From contig CM076194.1 of assembly GCA_038277395.1 (NCBI GenBank), positions 115,163,209 to 115,227,208 of the forward strand: 64,000 nucleotides of DNA. The letters run 5' to 3'. Below are positions 1 to 12,729 of this stretch, piece by piece. How positions within the stretch are numbered: position 1 is the first letter of the stretch; each line of letters starts with the position of its first letter. This stretch comes from Dryocosmus kuriphilus. Its lineage: Eukaryota; Arthropoda; Insecta; Hymenoptera; Cynipidae. Both the position numbers and the translations under genes were made by a program. The notes under the pieces are model-generated. The model saw nothing but the letters and a program-made list of their open reading frames with translations, did no database searches and had not been told where the DNA came from.

Positions 1-70
1 AGCGATGATGTGCTTACATGTTATCAACTTTATCAAACTCAATTTCATGAAGAAACCCGTGAAAAATGAT

Positions 71-156
71 GAAACCAATAGGACAATAAACAGAAGTACA
101 TAAATATGTGTTAGGATAAGTATTTAAGCACTTCTGTTTATTTTTCTATTGGTTTC
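71..156. repeat. 27-bp-arm inverted repeat (hairpin)
   Basis: Two 27-base arms at 71-97 and 130-156 are reverse complements with two mismatches, around a 32-base AT-rich loop. The outer arm begins GAAACCAATAGG. This looks like a small foldback element or the remains of one. No coding content is visible. Confidence 0.7.
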
Positions 157-282
157 TTTAATATTTTAGTTTTTAAAGTCAATTATATGAAAAGTATCTG
201 GACATTATCTATTATTTTATCTCAGGGATCCGAGTATACGCTAGATGGCACCTCTAACCCTTCATTTTATAATATTGGAGTG

Positions 283-372
283 CCCACCACCTGGCCAAGA
301 GTGGGCCAGATTTCCCCATATTCACCCGATAGTTGGCCCGACTTTGGGCCAGAGTTGGGCCAATAGTTGTCG
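283..372. repeat. TTGGGCC-rich segment
   Basis: A short GC-rich block in AT-rich surroundings repeats TGGCC, TGGGCCA and TTGGCCC several times in about 90 bases, including both TTGGGCC and TGGCCCG forms. It looks like a decayed low-complexity minisatellite. Function unknown. Confidence 0.5.
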
Positions 373-1684
373 TTGCTCATTTAAGAAAGACTGAAAACGG
401 TATTTTCTCTAATAATTATTTGGATAATTGAAATTAGTGTTTCAGTTTACTTTTTACGTATTTTTAAATTAGATTTCTCGTTTCTAACGGGAGATAAAGA
501 TTGTTGTTCCAAAGTGAAATAGCTTGGCCTCTGAACTTTTTTTTTTGACGAAAATCTTTGTGGAATTTTCCTGCCAGCCCTCTTGCGTGCAATATCTACT
601 ATTTCCAAACCGGCTCTTAATGCTGAGAATGAATTTCTTCCATTTATTTGTTCGATTATCGTATGTATTGGATTATTTCTTAGGGAAATGTGCATAGACA
701 GTTATTTTTCAGTTTTTCTCGGTTCTTATTCTTCCTTTCTGCCATAGGTACTGGTTTGCTTATAGTAGTATAATCTCGACAACTGAGCACCGCTTGTTAA
801 TAATGACAGACATTTTAATGTTTGCTATACCGAAAATCAACAGTGTGGTTATTACGGTTGTTACCTTTATCGTTATGTAGTTTGTGATCACTTTTACGGT
901 GCATTGTTATTGTTATGTTGGACACTAATGATCTCAATTTTAATGCTCGCGAATATAGTGAAAGGAAAATATGGCCAAATTGGTCTTTCTTATGGTGATT
1001 GTTTAGAATTATTCCTACTTTTGCAAATTTGTCAATCCTTTTGCAATTCTCCAATTGGAATATTGGTTGGAGTCGATTGAATTGAATTAAATCTTTCCCT
1101 TCCTTCCTTCTCCAATTTCACAATGTCTAGACTGGATAAGAAACGAGGATATTCTGCGGTTAGTTGATTCTCCTCATAATCCCCCTCAAGCATTTTCTGC
1201 GGATTGAAATTTTCTAATTAAATTGTCTTTATCGTCAAGCTCAGATTGATGGTTGTGTTCAATCAGCAGTTACAAAAGTCGAAATACGATGGACAATACT
1301 TAATGCTCGAGAATATGTTATGATTTTATTAAAGCAATAAAATTTCTTTTAGTTCAAGTTTTTACACTTGCACCTTTTATTTTTATTGCAAATTTTTATG
1401 AAATTTAATTTAATATATTTATTTCTAGTGAAAAGTTCGTTTTCTTAAAAACAATAGACAGTAAGAACTTCGCAATATTTTAAAGGTGTTTTAAAGTATA
1501 TTTTTCTTCTGCAACAAGCGTATTAACGGAATTACCTATACTTAGGCCATTTCCTTTGCCACTCTGTGAGAGTCCAGATGCGGAATAACAATATAATTAA
1601 AGTGAAGCTTTGTCACCACCGAGAAAAAAGTCAATTATGTGCGATCGGTTTCTGTGAGATTGGACAGATTACACAGATTACGTA
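373..1684. other. Spacer without recognisable gene
   Basis: AT-rich sequence. The open frames here (such as 82 and 79 codons on the minus strand) have no motif or codon character suggesting a protein. A CT-rich stretch lies around 1100-1120. Confidence 0.5.
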
Positions 1685-2557
1685 GGCCTACAAAAATGAG
1701 ACTTGTTTCCCCAATAAGATCTAAAGTGTTTTCTCACGTAATTTTTCGCGCTGAATCCGAATCTGGCAGCAGAATTCATCTAGCACGTCAAGATTTTAAT
1801 ATATTCTAACGTAAAGGTGTAAAAAGGCCATTTTTCGGCATATTCAGATGAAAGTAACTTCGAAACGCAATAATATTCGTCAATTTGGCTAACAGATTCG
1901 GATTCCTCATGAAAAAATGTACGGAAATGCACATACATGATTTCTGATATGGTCAAATACTTACAATTGAGGATCTTTTGTATCAGCAAATACCATTTCC
2001 TGAGATACCTAAGCACCAAACGTTTCACCATACCGATTTCCTCAGAACTTTCTATCAAAGGGTTTTTCGGGTCGTCGATTACGAATTTGAAGTTAGAATT
2101 TAAATTTTCAAAATGGTGGATCAAATATGTGGGACCAAAAATAAAAAATTCGTCATAATTCTACTAACAATTGCTGTCAAGCAGTTTTTTGGGTCGGCAT
2201 TTAAAAATTTTAAATTTTGACTCCAAATTCGTAATCAGCGACCCGAAAAACCCTTTGATAGAGAGTTCTGAAGTAACTTGTTACAATATCAAAAATCATG
2301 TGTACATTTCCCTAGATTTTTTTATGAGGAATCTGAATCTTTTGGTCAAATTGGCGAATATCTTCGCGTTTCGAAGTTATTTTAATCTGAATATGCCAAA
2401 AAAAAAACGGCCTTTTTTGTACATTCAGTTTAGAATATCTCAAAATCCTGACGTGCTAGACAAATTCTGATGACAGATTTGAATTCATCGCGAAAAATTA
2501 CATGAGAAAACACCTTCAAATATCAGTGGGGAAAACCTTGTAGGCCTGTGTTAAAAA
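1685..2557. mobile_element. Foldback element, copy 1
   Basis: The left arm (about 1685-2130) and right arm (about 2190-2557) are inverted repeats around a centre near 2150. Ends carry the AGGCCTACAA motif (1684-1695 and, reversed, near 2545). Shared internal landmarks are a TTTTTCGCGCTGAAT-like block near each end and a CCCGAAAAACCCTTTGATAG block near the centre. The arms are diverged by substitutions and small gaps. The same family recurs at 23861-27600. No transposase is present, so it is non-autonomous. Confidence 0.75.
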
Positions 2558-3144
2558 TGTTTGTTCTAATTGCTACAATACTGCCGTGCAAATGGAAATG
2601 AGCGTATTTGCAATTTTTTATCGAAATTGAGATAAAGTCCTCAGTATGTTCCTGAAGTATCCTTCTACTGAAATATATAAGAGAAAAATGAAAATTCACA
2701 GCGAAAAGTTATTAATTTTCAAGAAATCATTTACCGTATTTGCGGGAAACATAGACTATGCAAATAAAAAAGACGTGTCTGGAAAAAGGGAATCCGCGTC
2801 GTGTTGCGCATAAGCACGAAATAATGTGATCTGAAACTTAAAATTTTATGTAAATTTTATTCCACTTAATTAGATTAGAAAGTAATAAATCAAAGATTAA
2901 AACATCACTATATTAAGATACTTGTTTGCGACTTGAATTGTAAGTCTCATTTTTAGTCATGCATTTATAATTGGTGTACGTTATGCATCCATTGTAAAGT
3001 TCGTTTGAGTTCCTTCAGTCAGCCTCATTAAAATGATAAAAAATTTGTGATAGATAACTCTTCTTAAGACTTTATTTCATAAGAGAACTGCAGGCTTTAA
3101 AAGAATGTGATCAGATTAGTACAATATGTTGCAAATCTGCTATA

Positions 3145-3181
<37 letters not shown>

Positions 3182-3473
3182 CTTTAAGTGTTGTTTTATA
3201 AGATTACTATAGATTAAATATTCCAAAAGAAAATTTGATCAGATTGCATATACGTATCACTTTAAGTGTTATTTTCGTAAGATATCTGTAAACTTTAAAA
3301 GAAAAAATGGTAAAATTATTCAAATGCTTCTATAAGATTGCATTTTATAAATTAAAATAATAAAAAATCTTCGCCAAAAAATAATTTTCCCTTCTTTTAG
3401 TCCCATTCACCCATTTACTATAAAACTTATTTGCTTAATTAGATTATAAAATATTATTGATAGTATATAAAAT
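2558..3473. other. AT-rich spacer
   Basis: No gene seen. It contains the (TA)n tract at 3141-3179 and several short related stretches around 3050-3300 (AAGA-TTTCATAAGA-like) that suggest old local duplication. Confidence 0.5.
3141..3179. repeat. (TA)n microsatellite
   Basis: About 39 bases of almost pure TA with one TTT interruption. Confidence 0.95.
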
Positions 3474-3475
3474 TA

Positions 3476-6400
3476 GGGGAATATGGGGAGGTTTCGAAGC
3501 GGGAGGTTCCGGACATAGGTCGTATCTATAGCAAACTAGTGATTTTGATTTACTGAAAATGGACTACGTTTGAAGATCTTGGAGGTTGGCAACACTGCAT
3601 ACCAGTTTCCGACGTTTATGGAAGGTCATGTTGTCATGATAACCTCCATCTACTTTCTGAGCCTCCAACCTAGCTTTTCAGCTTCCCTTCCTTTCCAGTG
3701 GAATATCTGCCAGTTTCTGGGGCTTTTGTTTCGGTTTTTCTGCCTGGATGTCATCCATGGATCATTAGTAAGTGCTAGCAATCTTGATTTTTCGCCTAGT
3801 TACTATACAACCAAGTGTGTGAATGTTTATATTTTTTTCGTAGTCTAGGGAGGTTTCGGACACTGCAGTATAGGGAGGTTCCGGACAGTGTCTGAAGTCA
3901 AATTTAAGTGTCCGAAACCTCCCTTTCCGGATTGAGGCGTCGTTCAATCATTTCAGTCTCACTTATTAATTTCAGAAAATGCCCCGGAAGTATACAAAAG
4001 CTGGTAAGAGGGCCGAAATCGACCCGATAATTCTCGCTGCCGCGATTCATGAAGTAATGGATGGGCTCGGATCAATAAGGAAGATTGATGGCAAATATAA
4101 AATTCCAAAATCGACATTATTCGAACGGGTCCAGTGGAAGCGTCAAGAGAAGCAGAGCCTCTTCGAATTTTACGGGAATAAATATGCAGGAAGCCAAATA
4201 TTTACTGTCGCAGAGGAGGAAAGCCTGGAAAATTACACATAATGTGCTCAAAATTATATTACGACCTGACAAGAAAAATGATCCGTGAAATGGCGTACAA
4301 GTTTGCTGTTGCCAACAATAAGAAAATTCCTCCCCAATGGGAAGAAAGCAACTGGCCGGACTTGATTGGTTGATTGGCTTCCTCTCACGACACAAAAAAC
4401 TGTCAGATCGGACCCCAGAAGCCACGAGCATCGCCAGGAGCATGGCATTTAACCAGTTTAATGTCAATCTGTTTTTCGACAATCTAAAATCTGCTATGGA
4501 GGAGCACAAGTTTTCACCGGCAAATATTTATAACCTGGATGAGACCAGGGTCACAACTATACAGAAGCCGGCTAAAATAGTTGCAGAAAAAGGGACTAAA
4601 CAGGTCAGTCGTGTGACTTCTGGCGAAAGAGGTGAATTGGTGACAATGGTTGGAATTGTTAACGCTGTTGGGCATTCCATTCCGCCATATTTCATTTTCC
4701 CTCGTGTTTTCTTCAAGGAAAACATCATGCTAAGGAATGCACCATTTGGGTCAAAAGGAGCAGCTAATCCATCTGGGTGGATGACGGGTGACCTTTTCCT
4801 CGACGTGATGAAACCTTGTGTGGAATTTACAAAAAGCAGCAAGGATTCACCCGTGCTGCTGACGGTGGACAATCACCCGTCGCATATCTCGTTGGAAGCC
4901 GTTAACTACGCCAAGAAGAACGGTGATCACATCTTCACACTGCCGCCTCACTGCAGTAATAAACTTCAAGTGCTGGACGTAAGTGTGTTCGGTCCGTTTA
5001 AGAAGTATTTTAACGCCTCAGCTGATAGTTTTTTGACGAGGAATCCTAGAAAAACTATCACTATTTATGAAATATGCGAGCTTTTGAACGTTGCATTTCC
5101 TCCAACCTTCTCCATTAATAACATCCAGTCAGGATTTCACAAGACCGGGATTTGTCCCTTCAACCCACACGTATTTCAAGACTCTGATTTTGCTCTATCA
5201 ACAGTAACTGACCGTTCACAGCAAGATCCCTCAAGCGAATGTGACATGGAAGGTGAAGCTTTTCAGCCCCCAAGATCGCAGTTACCTACATTTCTGCCAG
5301 CTTTAATTTCAAGCCCATCGCAACTACCAACGTGTGAGTCTTCAGGCCCAACCCTGAGGACACCTTCGATGTCACAGCCAGGACCAAGTTCTCGATTTTA
5401 CACTGGTCATGCTATTTCTCCTGAGGAAATACTACCGTTTCCTAAAGCACCTGAAAGAAATAAAAAACGTAAGAGCCGCAGCCAAGCGAGCCAGATGGTG
5501 ACTTCAACACCGGAAAAAATAAAAATCGAAGAAATAGAAGCAGCCAAAAAAAAAAGAAAATGAAACCTCCACCCAAGCCAAAATCTCTTGTTGGCAAAAA
5601 TCGCATCTCGTGTCGCATAGATTTGGCAAAATACTCGAAATTAGTGATGATTCATCTGAAGGAGATCCTGACGATATAGTAACATCGGGAGAATTGTCCG
5701 AATACTACGAATCGTCCGATGAAGAGCCCCTTCAGCTCACACGATTTGACGCGCGCAACGAGTCGCTGAAACCAGGATCCTTCGTTCTTGCTAAATTTTT
5801 TGAGGGAAACCGTAAAAAAACAACATTTTTATACGTATGTTCCATACAAAGTGACCCTACTGTCAACGATAAGGAAGAAGAGGACGTGGAAGTAATGTCT
5901 TTCAGAGCACAAGATAGGGAGAAGAAAATTTTCATACCCTCGACTGACGACGTTTCCTACATCCCAGTCTCTAATATAGTGGCGGTGTTACCAGATCCTT
6001 CTCTTCTTGTCAAAGGTGAAAGAGTGCAATATTTATTTAGACTTCCCATAAAGGACGTAAAATAACACTGAGTCTTGTTCAATTTATTAGGGACGCTCAT
6101 GCCGCGGTATAGGTATTGATCTCGAGACTGAAATTCGTTCAGTTTTCAAAATTCTAGATCTGCCGTTCATTATTTTGCTTGCCTAGATACATACCTTTCA
6201 ACCTTGCTGAAGTGGAGCCTTCACCATTACGACTTGTCGGATTTTATACATAAAGGCTTTGCTCGCTCTCTACAATATTATGTTATGTAATATTACTTCA
6301 CCTTAGTTGAAATAGGTACTTACCTGTCTTCTTGTTTTAGCCCTAACAGCACGTTTCTGATCAAATTCTCGTATTTTATAATTTTAAGAAGAATTATATT

Positions 6401-6688
6401 CAGTTACAGAGGTTGTGAAAGCTAATTAAACCGTTTTTCTTTCACTTTATGATATTTTTAATGTATGTCCAGAACCTCCCCACCATGGGGAGGTGTCGGA
6501 CAAAAGTAGTTGGCTCAGTTTTTTGCATTTTTAACTATTAAATTTAATATTTAAAAATCTGAAAATTTCAAGCATACTTCGGGAGATGTCTAGCTTCATG
6601 TAGGATTATCGAAAAGTTCAGAATATCAGTTATTAAAAGCTGCTCAGCCATTTTTGTAAATTCTGTCCGGAACCTCCCCATGTTCCCC
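3476..6688 (+). mobile_element. pogo/Tigger-like DNA transposon
   Basis: The element is 3,213 bp and flanked by TA on both sides (3474-3475 and 6689-6690). Its ends are inverted repeats: the left starts GGGGAATATGGGGAGG and the right, reversed, starts GGGGAACATGGGGAGG. The TA duplication and the transposase inside place it in the Tc1/mariner superfamily, pogo branch. A GGGAGGTTYCGGAC-like motif recurs inside both ends (see findings). The transposase has at least three frame breaks, so the copy is inactive on its own. Confidence 0.92.
3979..6065 (+). pseudogene. pogo-like transposase, frameshifted
   Basis: DNA-cutting transposase of the pogo/Tigger group with a psq-type helix-turn-helix at the N-terminus (3979-4240, core SIRKIDGKYKIPKSTL) that would bind the element ends. 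The DDE_1 catalytic domain lies at 4337-5200. The three acidic residues are visible in NLDET (near 4535), TVDNHPSH (near 4865) and KLQVLDV (near 4970). The reading frame changes three times: near 4237 (one extra base), near 4357 (about one base lost) and at the A10 run near 5550. After that run an acidic C-terminal tail rich in DDSSEGD continues at 5610-6065. No intron signals sit at the breaks, so I read them as indels. The start at 3979 is the MPRKY that opens many insect relatives. Confidence 0.88.
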
Positions 6689-6821
6689 TAGATGCAAATA
6701 ATAATGAATTTACTAATTTTTAATTAATAATTAATAAAGTAAATATTTTCGTCTGTGACAAAACTATGTGTAATTAATAACTATAATAGTTCAAATAATA
6801 TTAGATTTTCTCAAGAACTTA

Positions 6822-7699
6822 CAGGGTAACACCACTCTAGGATTTTGAAAAAATCGAATTTGTTTTTTGCTTAAACAGTGTCTTAATATCATTAAAACAT
6901 TATGCACTTTGTTCTACAGTAAACAAATTTTTTAATGGCTCTGCCATCGATTTTCCTGCAGCGTCTCGGACCGCCCGAATAACATTTATAAATAACAAAA
7001 AATAACATTTTCCGAGAGATCGCTGACTGATGCGACCAGAGAGTCTCGATTGCTTTTAAAAGAATCCAGAAAGGAAGAGGAAGAAACGAACATCAATCTG
7101 GATGGCATTGCAGATGAAAGGTAAGCAAAAATTTCGTGCAGCTTGTGAAACTTTAAACGCGATTTTCTCGAAATCACTTTTTGCAAACTTGCCGGACACT
7201 TTATTTCAAGACGGTTACACGTATCAGTCTGAAATTTTAACAGTAGTTTCAAAATTAGATTCCTCATAAAAGTTCGTAGTCATTTTTTGATTCATTGTAA
7301 ACTTTTTGTTTAATAAACAATTTAGTGCTTATTTTTTGGCTAAAAATCGATTATTTTCTTCAAAAGTGCACCATTTCTACAAAATTTGGTTTTAAAAAAA
7401 AATCCTACATACTTTGATGTTCAATAGTATATAGTTTTAAAATATTTTTGGTTTTTTGTTTCAGCTCTTATATTCCACGAGGAAACTGTCCGGCAGTGGA
7501 GGCACTTTTTAAAAAGGCGACCTGGAAGTTCAGCTGTGTTGCCGCCATTTTGTATTATTATTAAATTTAAAAAAATATCATTACTTAAATATATGCTGAA
7601 TAACCCCTCTAAATAGAATTCCCATTCCTTTTGTTTCACACCCCAAAAAAAATGTTAAAGATAGACCTTTTTTTTGGCCGCTAGAGTGGTGTTACCCCT
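6822..7699. mobile_element. TIR element, TA-flanked, non-autonomous
   Basis: Inverted ends share GGGTAACACCACTCTAG (6824-6840 and, reversed, 7681-7697), and TA lies outside each end (6820-6821 and 7700-7701). The element is 878 bp. It has no transposase. A frame open at 6996-7120 ends in a good splice donor and encodes a charged stretch (SRKEEEETNINLD), which may be a leftover exon of the parent transposon. Confidence 0.7.
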
Positions 7700-8449
7700 T
7701 AATAAACGTAAAATTTGATATTCTTAAATACCACTTAGTAGATATATATATAAATTTGGACACGTTGTTTGTCTTTTTTAATGATTTTTATAGCAGATAC
7801 GGTTTTTCCTGTTCAAGTCATTGAAATAATTGTAAATAAGCGTAACTGCAAATTCACACTTATAAATATAAGAAATACGTTTTTCTAGTCGAAAAATGAA
7901 AAAGGTTCGATTTTTTTACATAGATAGCCCCTCTATTTTTTTCAGAATTGGTAAAAATATAAGTATGGTATGTCAGATTGATTTTTCGTTTCCTGTGCAA
8001 ACTTGGGTGCGCTGCAGATTATCTCATTTTCATTTTCACGGCAGAATACTTCTTGTCCGTAACTCCTCCAACTATTTGAACTAAACAAGAAGTACCGGCA
8101 ATGATCCTCCTCGCTCTGAACTTAACTTAGCTATCCGGCAAAAGGCACAACTTTCGTTAATGGTGTAACTTTCTTACATTTTGTAACACGCAGCATTACA
8201 TTACACGCTCATAATTTTCATTATGGAAAAAGGAAGAGTCACACTCCCGGAAAATGCATTTAAAACAATAATAAAACTAAACTTTATTTAAGGAGGGACA
8301 TCCAATTAGTAAAATCAAATATTTTTCAATGATATTAAAATATGTTAAACTTATACTAATTCCGCGTAGAAGATATGAGCTTTTAAATAAACATAGTGCG
8401 TATATACCTAACCTAGCAGAATCATGTAAATCGGAGATTTCTATTATAA
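7700..8449. other. Spacer without recognisable gene
   Basis: AT-rich. No coding motif is seen; short open frames on both strands look random. Confidence 0.45.
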
Positions 8450-8650
8450 AATTCAAGATCAAAAATGCTGGATCCAATATGGCGGACCGAAATTCGGTTT
8501 TTTTTGGAATTCTGTAAAAGTGGTAATCTATATGTTTTTGGGGTTGCTGAATCGTAATGTGGTATTAAATTTTCAAAAGTCAGAATGCTGAATCCAGTAT
8601 GGCGGACAAAAATTCGAAATTTTTTTTTCTAATTTTGTAAAATTTTCTCA
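8450..8650. repeat. Two diverged copies of an ATGGCGGA-containing unit
   Basis: Two similar stretches (about 8450-8530 and 8568-8650) each hold AATGCTGRATCCARTATGGC followed by a T-rich run and a TTTTGTAAAA-like end. A related ATGGCGGATCCAGTA piece occurs at 11694. This looks like a dispersed repeat unit in tandem. Confidence 0.55.
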
Positions 8651-9289
8651 GTTTATCGAGTAAGCACAGCGTTGCTGGAGAGCAGAGTGTCAGACCGAAA
8701 GACTCAGTTGAATTTCTTAGATTGCTGTTGACCGGAATCTTCGATTTCAAAACCGGGAATTTTTGTGGAGTAAAAACTAATTATATTCTATACTTGAAAT
8801 CTCGCTTGAAGTTGTGACTTAACACTAACAAATTCTGATGTAGTTTGTATGAAATCTTTATAAGAGAATTCTATAAAGGAATTTAATATAAACTATATTT
8901 GGCGGGAAAGAAAAGTAAACTTTTATGGCACCATTGCACCATGGCTGGTCGAGTCACGTTTTGGCGACTGGGACAGCCGTTATTTTTGGTCGACCACTCG
9001 TAAAAGCACCGAACACGTATCAAATACGCGGCCTTTAACGAAGACCAGTTAAAGGTCACTGCAAAATAACCTAACCGTTACAATGGGGAAGAGCGCAGTC
9101 AACGGTAGATCAGGAAATAGAGAACCGGAATCAGTCATTCAAAGCACGCACTCTTTGTTCTCTAGGAATTAGAATTTATTCACCGAGCATGATTTTTCGT
9201 TCAAAATTACTTTTCTAAAAAATACTCCTACTCGTTTTGTTGAAGCTACACTACGAGTACTCTCTAAATCTAAATCAGCAGCTCATATA
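8651..9289. other. Spacer without recognisable gene
   Basis: No gene or repeat boundary that I can define. GC content rises around 8930-9130, but no protein motif is visible. Confidence 0.4.
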
Positions 9290-9848
9290 GGGGAGCAGTG
9301 GCTAATGCTGCGCAGCGGGTAATATCGTGCAGACGCTTTTACTAAAACCTGCACATTGTTGACATGTGAGGTTAGGTTCAGTATATGTATTTACGAATGC
9401 AATGTCGAACCGTAAAAAATTTTGTTTAATTAAGGCAATTACTTTATTTTTATGACGAGAAGTTTGTTTATGGTGTTTCTCTTCTGTCATAACAGTTGCG
9501 ACAAAATCAGTGAAACTTACAATATTAGGCTCTAAATGTAGTGAACCTGTTGTAAAATTGATCTTTTGACTCTTCCGAAGGATGAAACTGTACCCCAAAT
9601 AGGTAAAGCTAGTTAACATCTTTATAAAAAAATGTATTTCTATACTATACAGAAGCGGGTAATACGGCGCAGACATTTTAATGCTAAAGTGCTGAAATTC
9701 TAAAAATTTCATCTTTATAGCTTTGGTTTTTAATTATAGGCGAAACATAGCCTCGAAATTACTGAATTTATGTATCTAATTGATAGAAAATTGTTCTCAA
9801 TTTGCAGAAATAAATAAAAATAAGAACGCGCTGCATTAGCCAACCAGG
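9290..9848. mobile_element. Small TA-flanked TIR element
   Basis: The ends share GGCTAATGCWGCGC in inverted orientation (9301-9314 and reversed near 9829-9842), with TA outside at 9288-9289 and 9849-9850. A motif GCGGGTAATA followed by GCAGAC occurs at 9317 and again at 9655, like a subterminal binding repeat. A 136-codon minus-strand frame (9302-9712) fills most of the element. I do not recognise it, and part of it simply translates the end motifs, so I do not call it a gene. Confidence 0.6.
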
Positions 9849-10424
9849 TAGAATAACTTGATGCAGGTACACTTTTTGTGAAGCTTGTTAATTAACTACT
9901 TTAGTAAACCTAACTTCATTTATTGTCATACGTATAGGGTCGATAAGAGATTGAGCAATTGTCTAGAATCGCGGCTTTTCCTAATTGTTATTTTTTCGCT
10001 TGGGTTCTATTTTAAATGTCTTCTTTTCTACCCAAGAATTAAAAATTAAGAGGGGGAGGTTGAAAAAGATAATTATTTTTATTAAAATTTTAGCTATGAG
10101 GACGAATGTATTGAAAAAAACCTACATATCAATTTTAGCATCCATTAGTCTTTTTAATAGAAAAGGAAAAATGAAAACAATAAATTACTTTGGTTAAAAT
10201 CCTGGGACAAACTTTCAGAATGCGGTTTTACCTCCGATTTTCTTGAAACTCTCTATAATAACGTATTTTGAGGCGCTGTTTACGAATAAGATAGCGAAAA
10301 TTGGCGCAAATTTAATTTTTAAAGACAAAAGCCCAAAAAACTTTGTTGGAGTTTTTCGCTTATATTTTAAAAACTCTTGCTCTGAGCTACCTGTGTGACA
10401 GGTCACAGAAATGCTTGAAGTCAC
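9849..10424. other. Spacer without recognisable gene
   Basis: AT-rich, with no motif or repeat seen. Confidence 0.4.
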
Positions 10425-10582
10425 ACCCCTACTTCTTTCCAGTGTTTTGCGGGGGGTGGGAAGGCACCTCTGGAACTACTCACAGAAATACTTGAAGTTC
10501 CTTTCATCAAGTACTTCTGTGACCAATCAGGGCTACCTTCCAGCAAGGGTACCTACCCGCCTACACTGGAAAGGGGTAGGGA
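10425..10582. mobile_element. 158-bp foldback MITE with inner hairpin
   Basis: The outer arms (10425-10444 and 10564-10582) read CACTGGAAAG then GGTAGGG inverted. An inner hairpin at 10480-10522 pairs 16 bases (TCACAGAA-TACTTGA) with one mismatch. It is too small to code. Confidence 0.6.
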
Positions 10583-12711
10583 CTTGTTTAAATCAAAATC
10601 GTAATGAAACTCAAGGTTATAATCAAAGCAATAAACTTTATGCCCCCCCCCCCCCCCCCTCCCTTCTCTGTCTCTTCACGTTTCATTTCGGTCTAAAAAA
10701 TAAGATATTAAAAAAAAAACGAAGCGTAAAAATGAAAATTCGAAAAAGCCGCGATTCTATAAAATTATCAGATATTGATTTAAGTGGTACGTATTACTTT
10801 ACTACAATTTTCCATATATTTAACTTGTAATTGTGTGTTTTATGTTATGTGCGCCACATTACCTGCAGATTAGCATTAACAATTTCGTTCTGGCAGAAAC
10901 AGCGAAATATTCAAATTTAGAGAGTAGCAACAAAAATGTTAATTTAGTCTCTAATTTAAAAACAACTGAGCCCATTGTATGCGCGGAGATATTACAAACA
11001 GCGAATGTGCACTAATCGTGTTAATAATATTTCAATCCTACTGATACGATCAAAATCTCGATTGTTCTGCTTATCTCTCCTGGAGGTTATGACCAGCACA
11101 ATGCAGTCTCTGACTGGCTTTCAACGCTTGTGCCATTATGGTGATCGCTCTACACCTACTAGATTTACTATCTACGTTTTCAATCTGAAATAGTTGTTTT
11201 AAAGCATCTAAGGAAATAGAAACATTAACCAAAAGAAAAATATGAATCATACAAAGCAATCTAGTCAAATATTTTTCTTATTTATCTACTAAAAGGTTTG
11301 GTGTTTGTACTGTTGCCTCTTGATTTTCTTTCAAGACTTTTGTGTTTGTTTTTGACCTTGGAGCTCGTTTTCAATTATTTTTACTAATGAGAGAAGTATA
11401 GCGGTGTTATGGAGTAGGTGAGAATGAATCAGTTGTCTGAATGCATCACCTAGAAAACGAATCGTTCTCGCCATCTCGAAACCCGTGGGGGAGCTTTTAC
11501 AACAAGCTCGTCCAAGTATTGGTAATTAATTGTATATCGTCGGACCGATCTAGATTTATAACAGCAATTAAGCCAAGTCTCCACCACCTCAAAGTGCTCA
11601 GTAGGTACTAGCTACCCGATAGAGTAATTATCGTTAATTGCAATCTCCAATCAAGAAATAGTCTGCTCTCGGTCGGGAACGACGACCCCAAGATGGCGGA
11701 TCCAGTAGTGCTGTCCTAATGAAGAAACATGGCAACTGACATGTTCATCAAAAATGAGTTTTTTATATCGTTGGATTCGCAATGAAAAAACGAATTTATC
11801 TATGCTAATCCTAATTGCATATTGTAATAAGATTTCGAGATAATTAGGCGTTTATTAGCGTATCTACAGTGATTTTTCCGAAATCCTGATGAAGAAACAT
11901 GACAACTGCAAAAGAGTGTAGCATATCTATAAGAATTTAAGGAATAAGAACAGTCTGAGGCCTCAGATCCTGATACAAGTAGTAAATCTGCGCAGATGTG
12001 TTCTTGGTCGTCAGGATCTTAGGGCTTTGTGCAGACCGTGAACCTGAATCGAGTAGCTGAAGTACACCAGGATTCGAGAGTAACTTTGGACCGCTGATCC
12101 TGCTAAGAGAGCGCATCTATATATTTTTCATTTTTAAAGCAAAATTAATTATAATATTTATTAATAATATGATATTTATTAATAACCATATATAATCATG
12201 TAAATATAAATAATACAAAATTAAATTCATTTATAAAATATTTCTTATTAAGTTCATTCTGACACTGTTCTAATACGTAGATGCGTTTTTAAAAAATAGG
12301 AAGGTTCAACTCAAAACCCAATTGTGGAATAATTTTTTGGACATGAATGTTTTTTAAGTAAGGATTTTTTCCTCAAGATATTCAAATTTCAAATATTTTA
12401 CATGATTTGAAAAATATAATTAGAATTTATTTGATTTATCGAAACACTCAGAATATTAACCAGTTGTTTCTTAATAAACAATTTTTTGTAAATATAATAG
12501 AATTTTTGCTTTAGATTTTGAATTTTTGGACTTAAAAATTATATTCAAAACCATTAAAAAATTTAGATATTTCATGTTTCCTTTTAATGAATATTATTTG
12601 ATTATAATGTCTCGTTACGCATGAGAATCATACGGTGTGTTAAGGATGCTGTTAAGCGATATTAAATGGTTTTAATAAGTAATTAATAATTTTACCAAAG
12701 TCTGTATACTT
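10583..12711. other. Spacer, with a C17 tract
   Basis: A run of 17 C lies at 10643-10659. The rest is AT-rich without a supportable gene. The phrase CTRATGAAGAAACATG occurs at 11720 and 11886 and reversed near 28102, which marks a shared dispersed repeat of unknown type. Confidence 0.45.
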
Positions 12712-12729
12712 CACTGAAAAAAAAGATTC

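Noticed and set aside
9302..9712. 136-codon minus-strand frame
   Set aside because: It overlaps the repeated end motifs of a small TIR element, and I recognise no domain. Kept only as a note.
10643..10659. C17 tract as a sequencing gap or adaptor trace
   Set aside because: Flanking sequence is continuous and similar G/C tracts occur elsewhere in repeats. It is probably real, though its length is uncertain.
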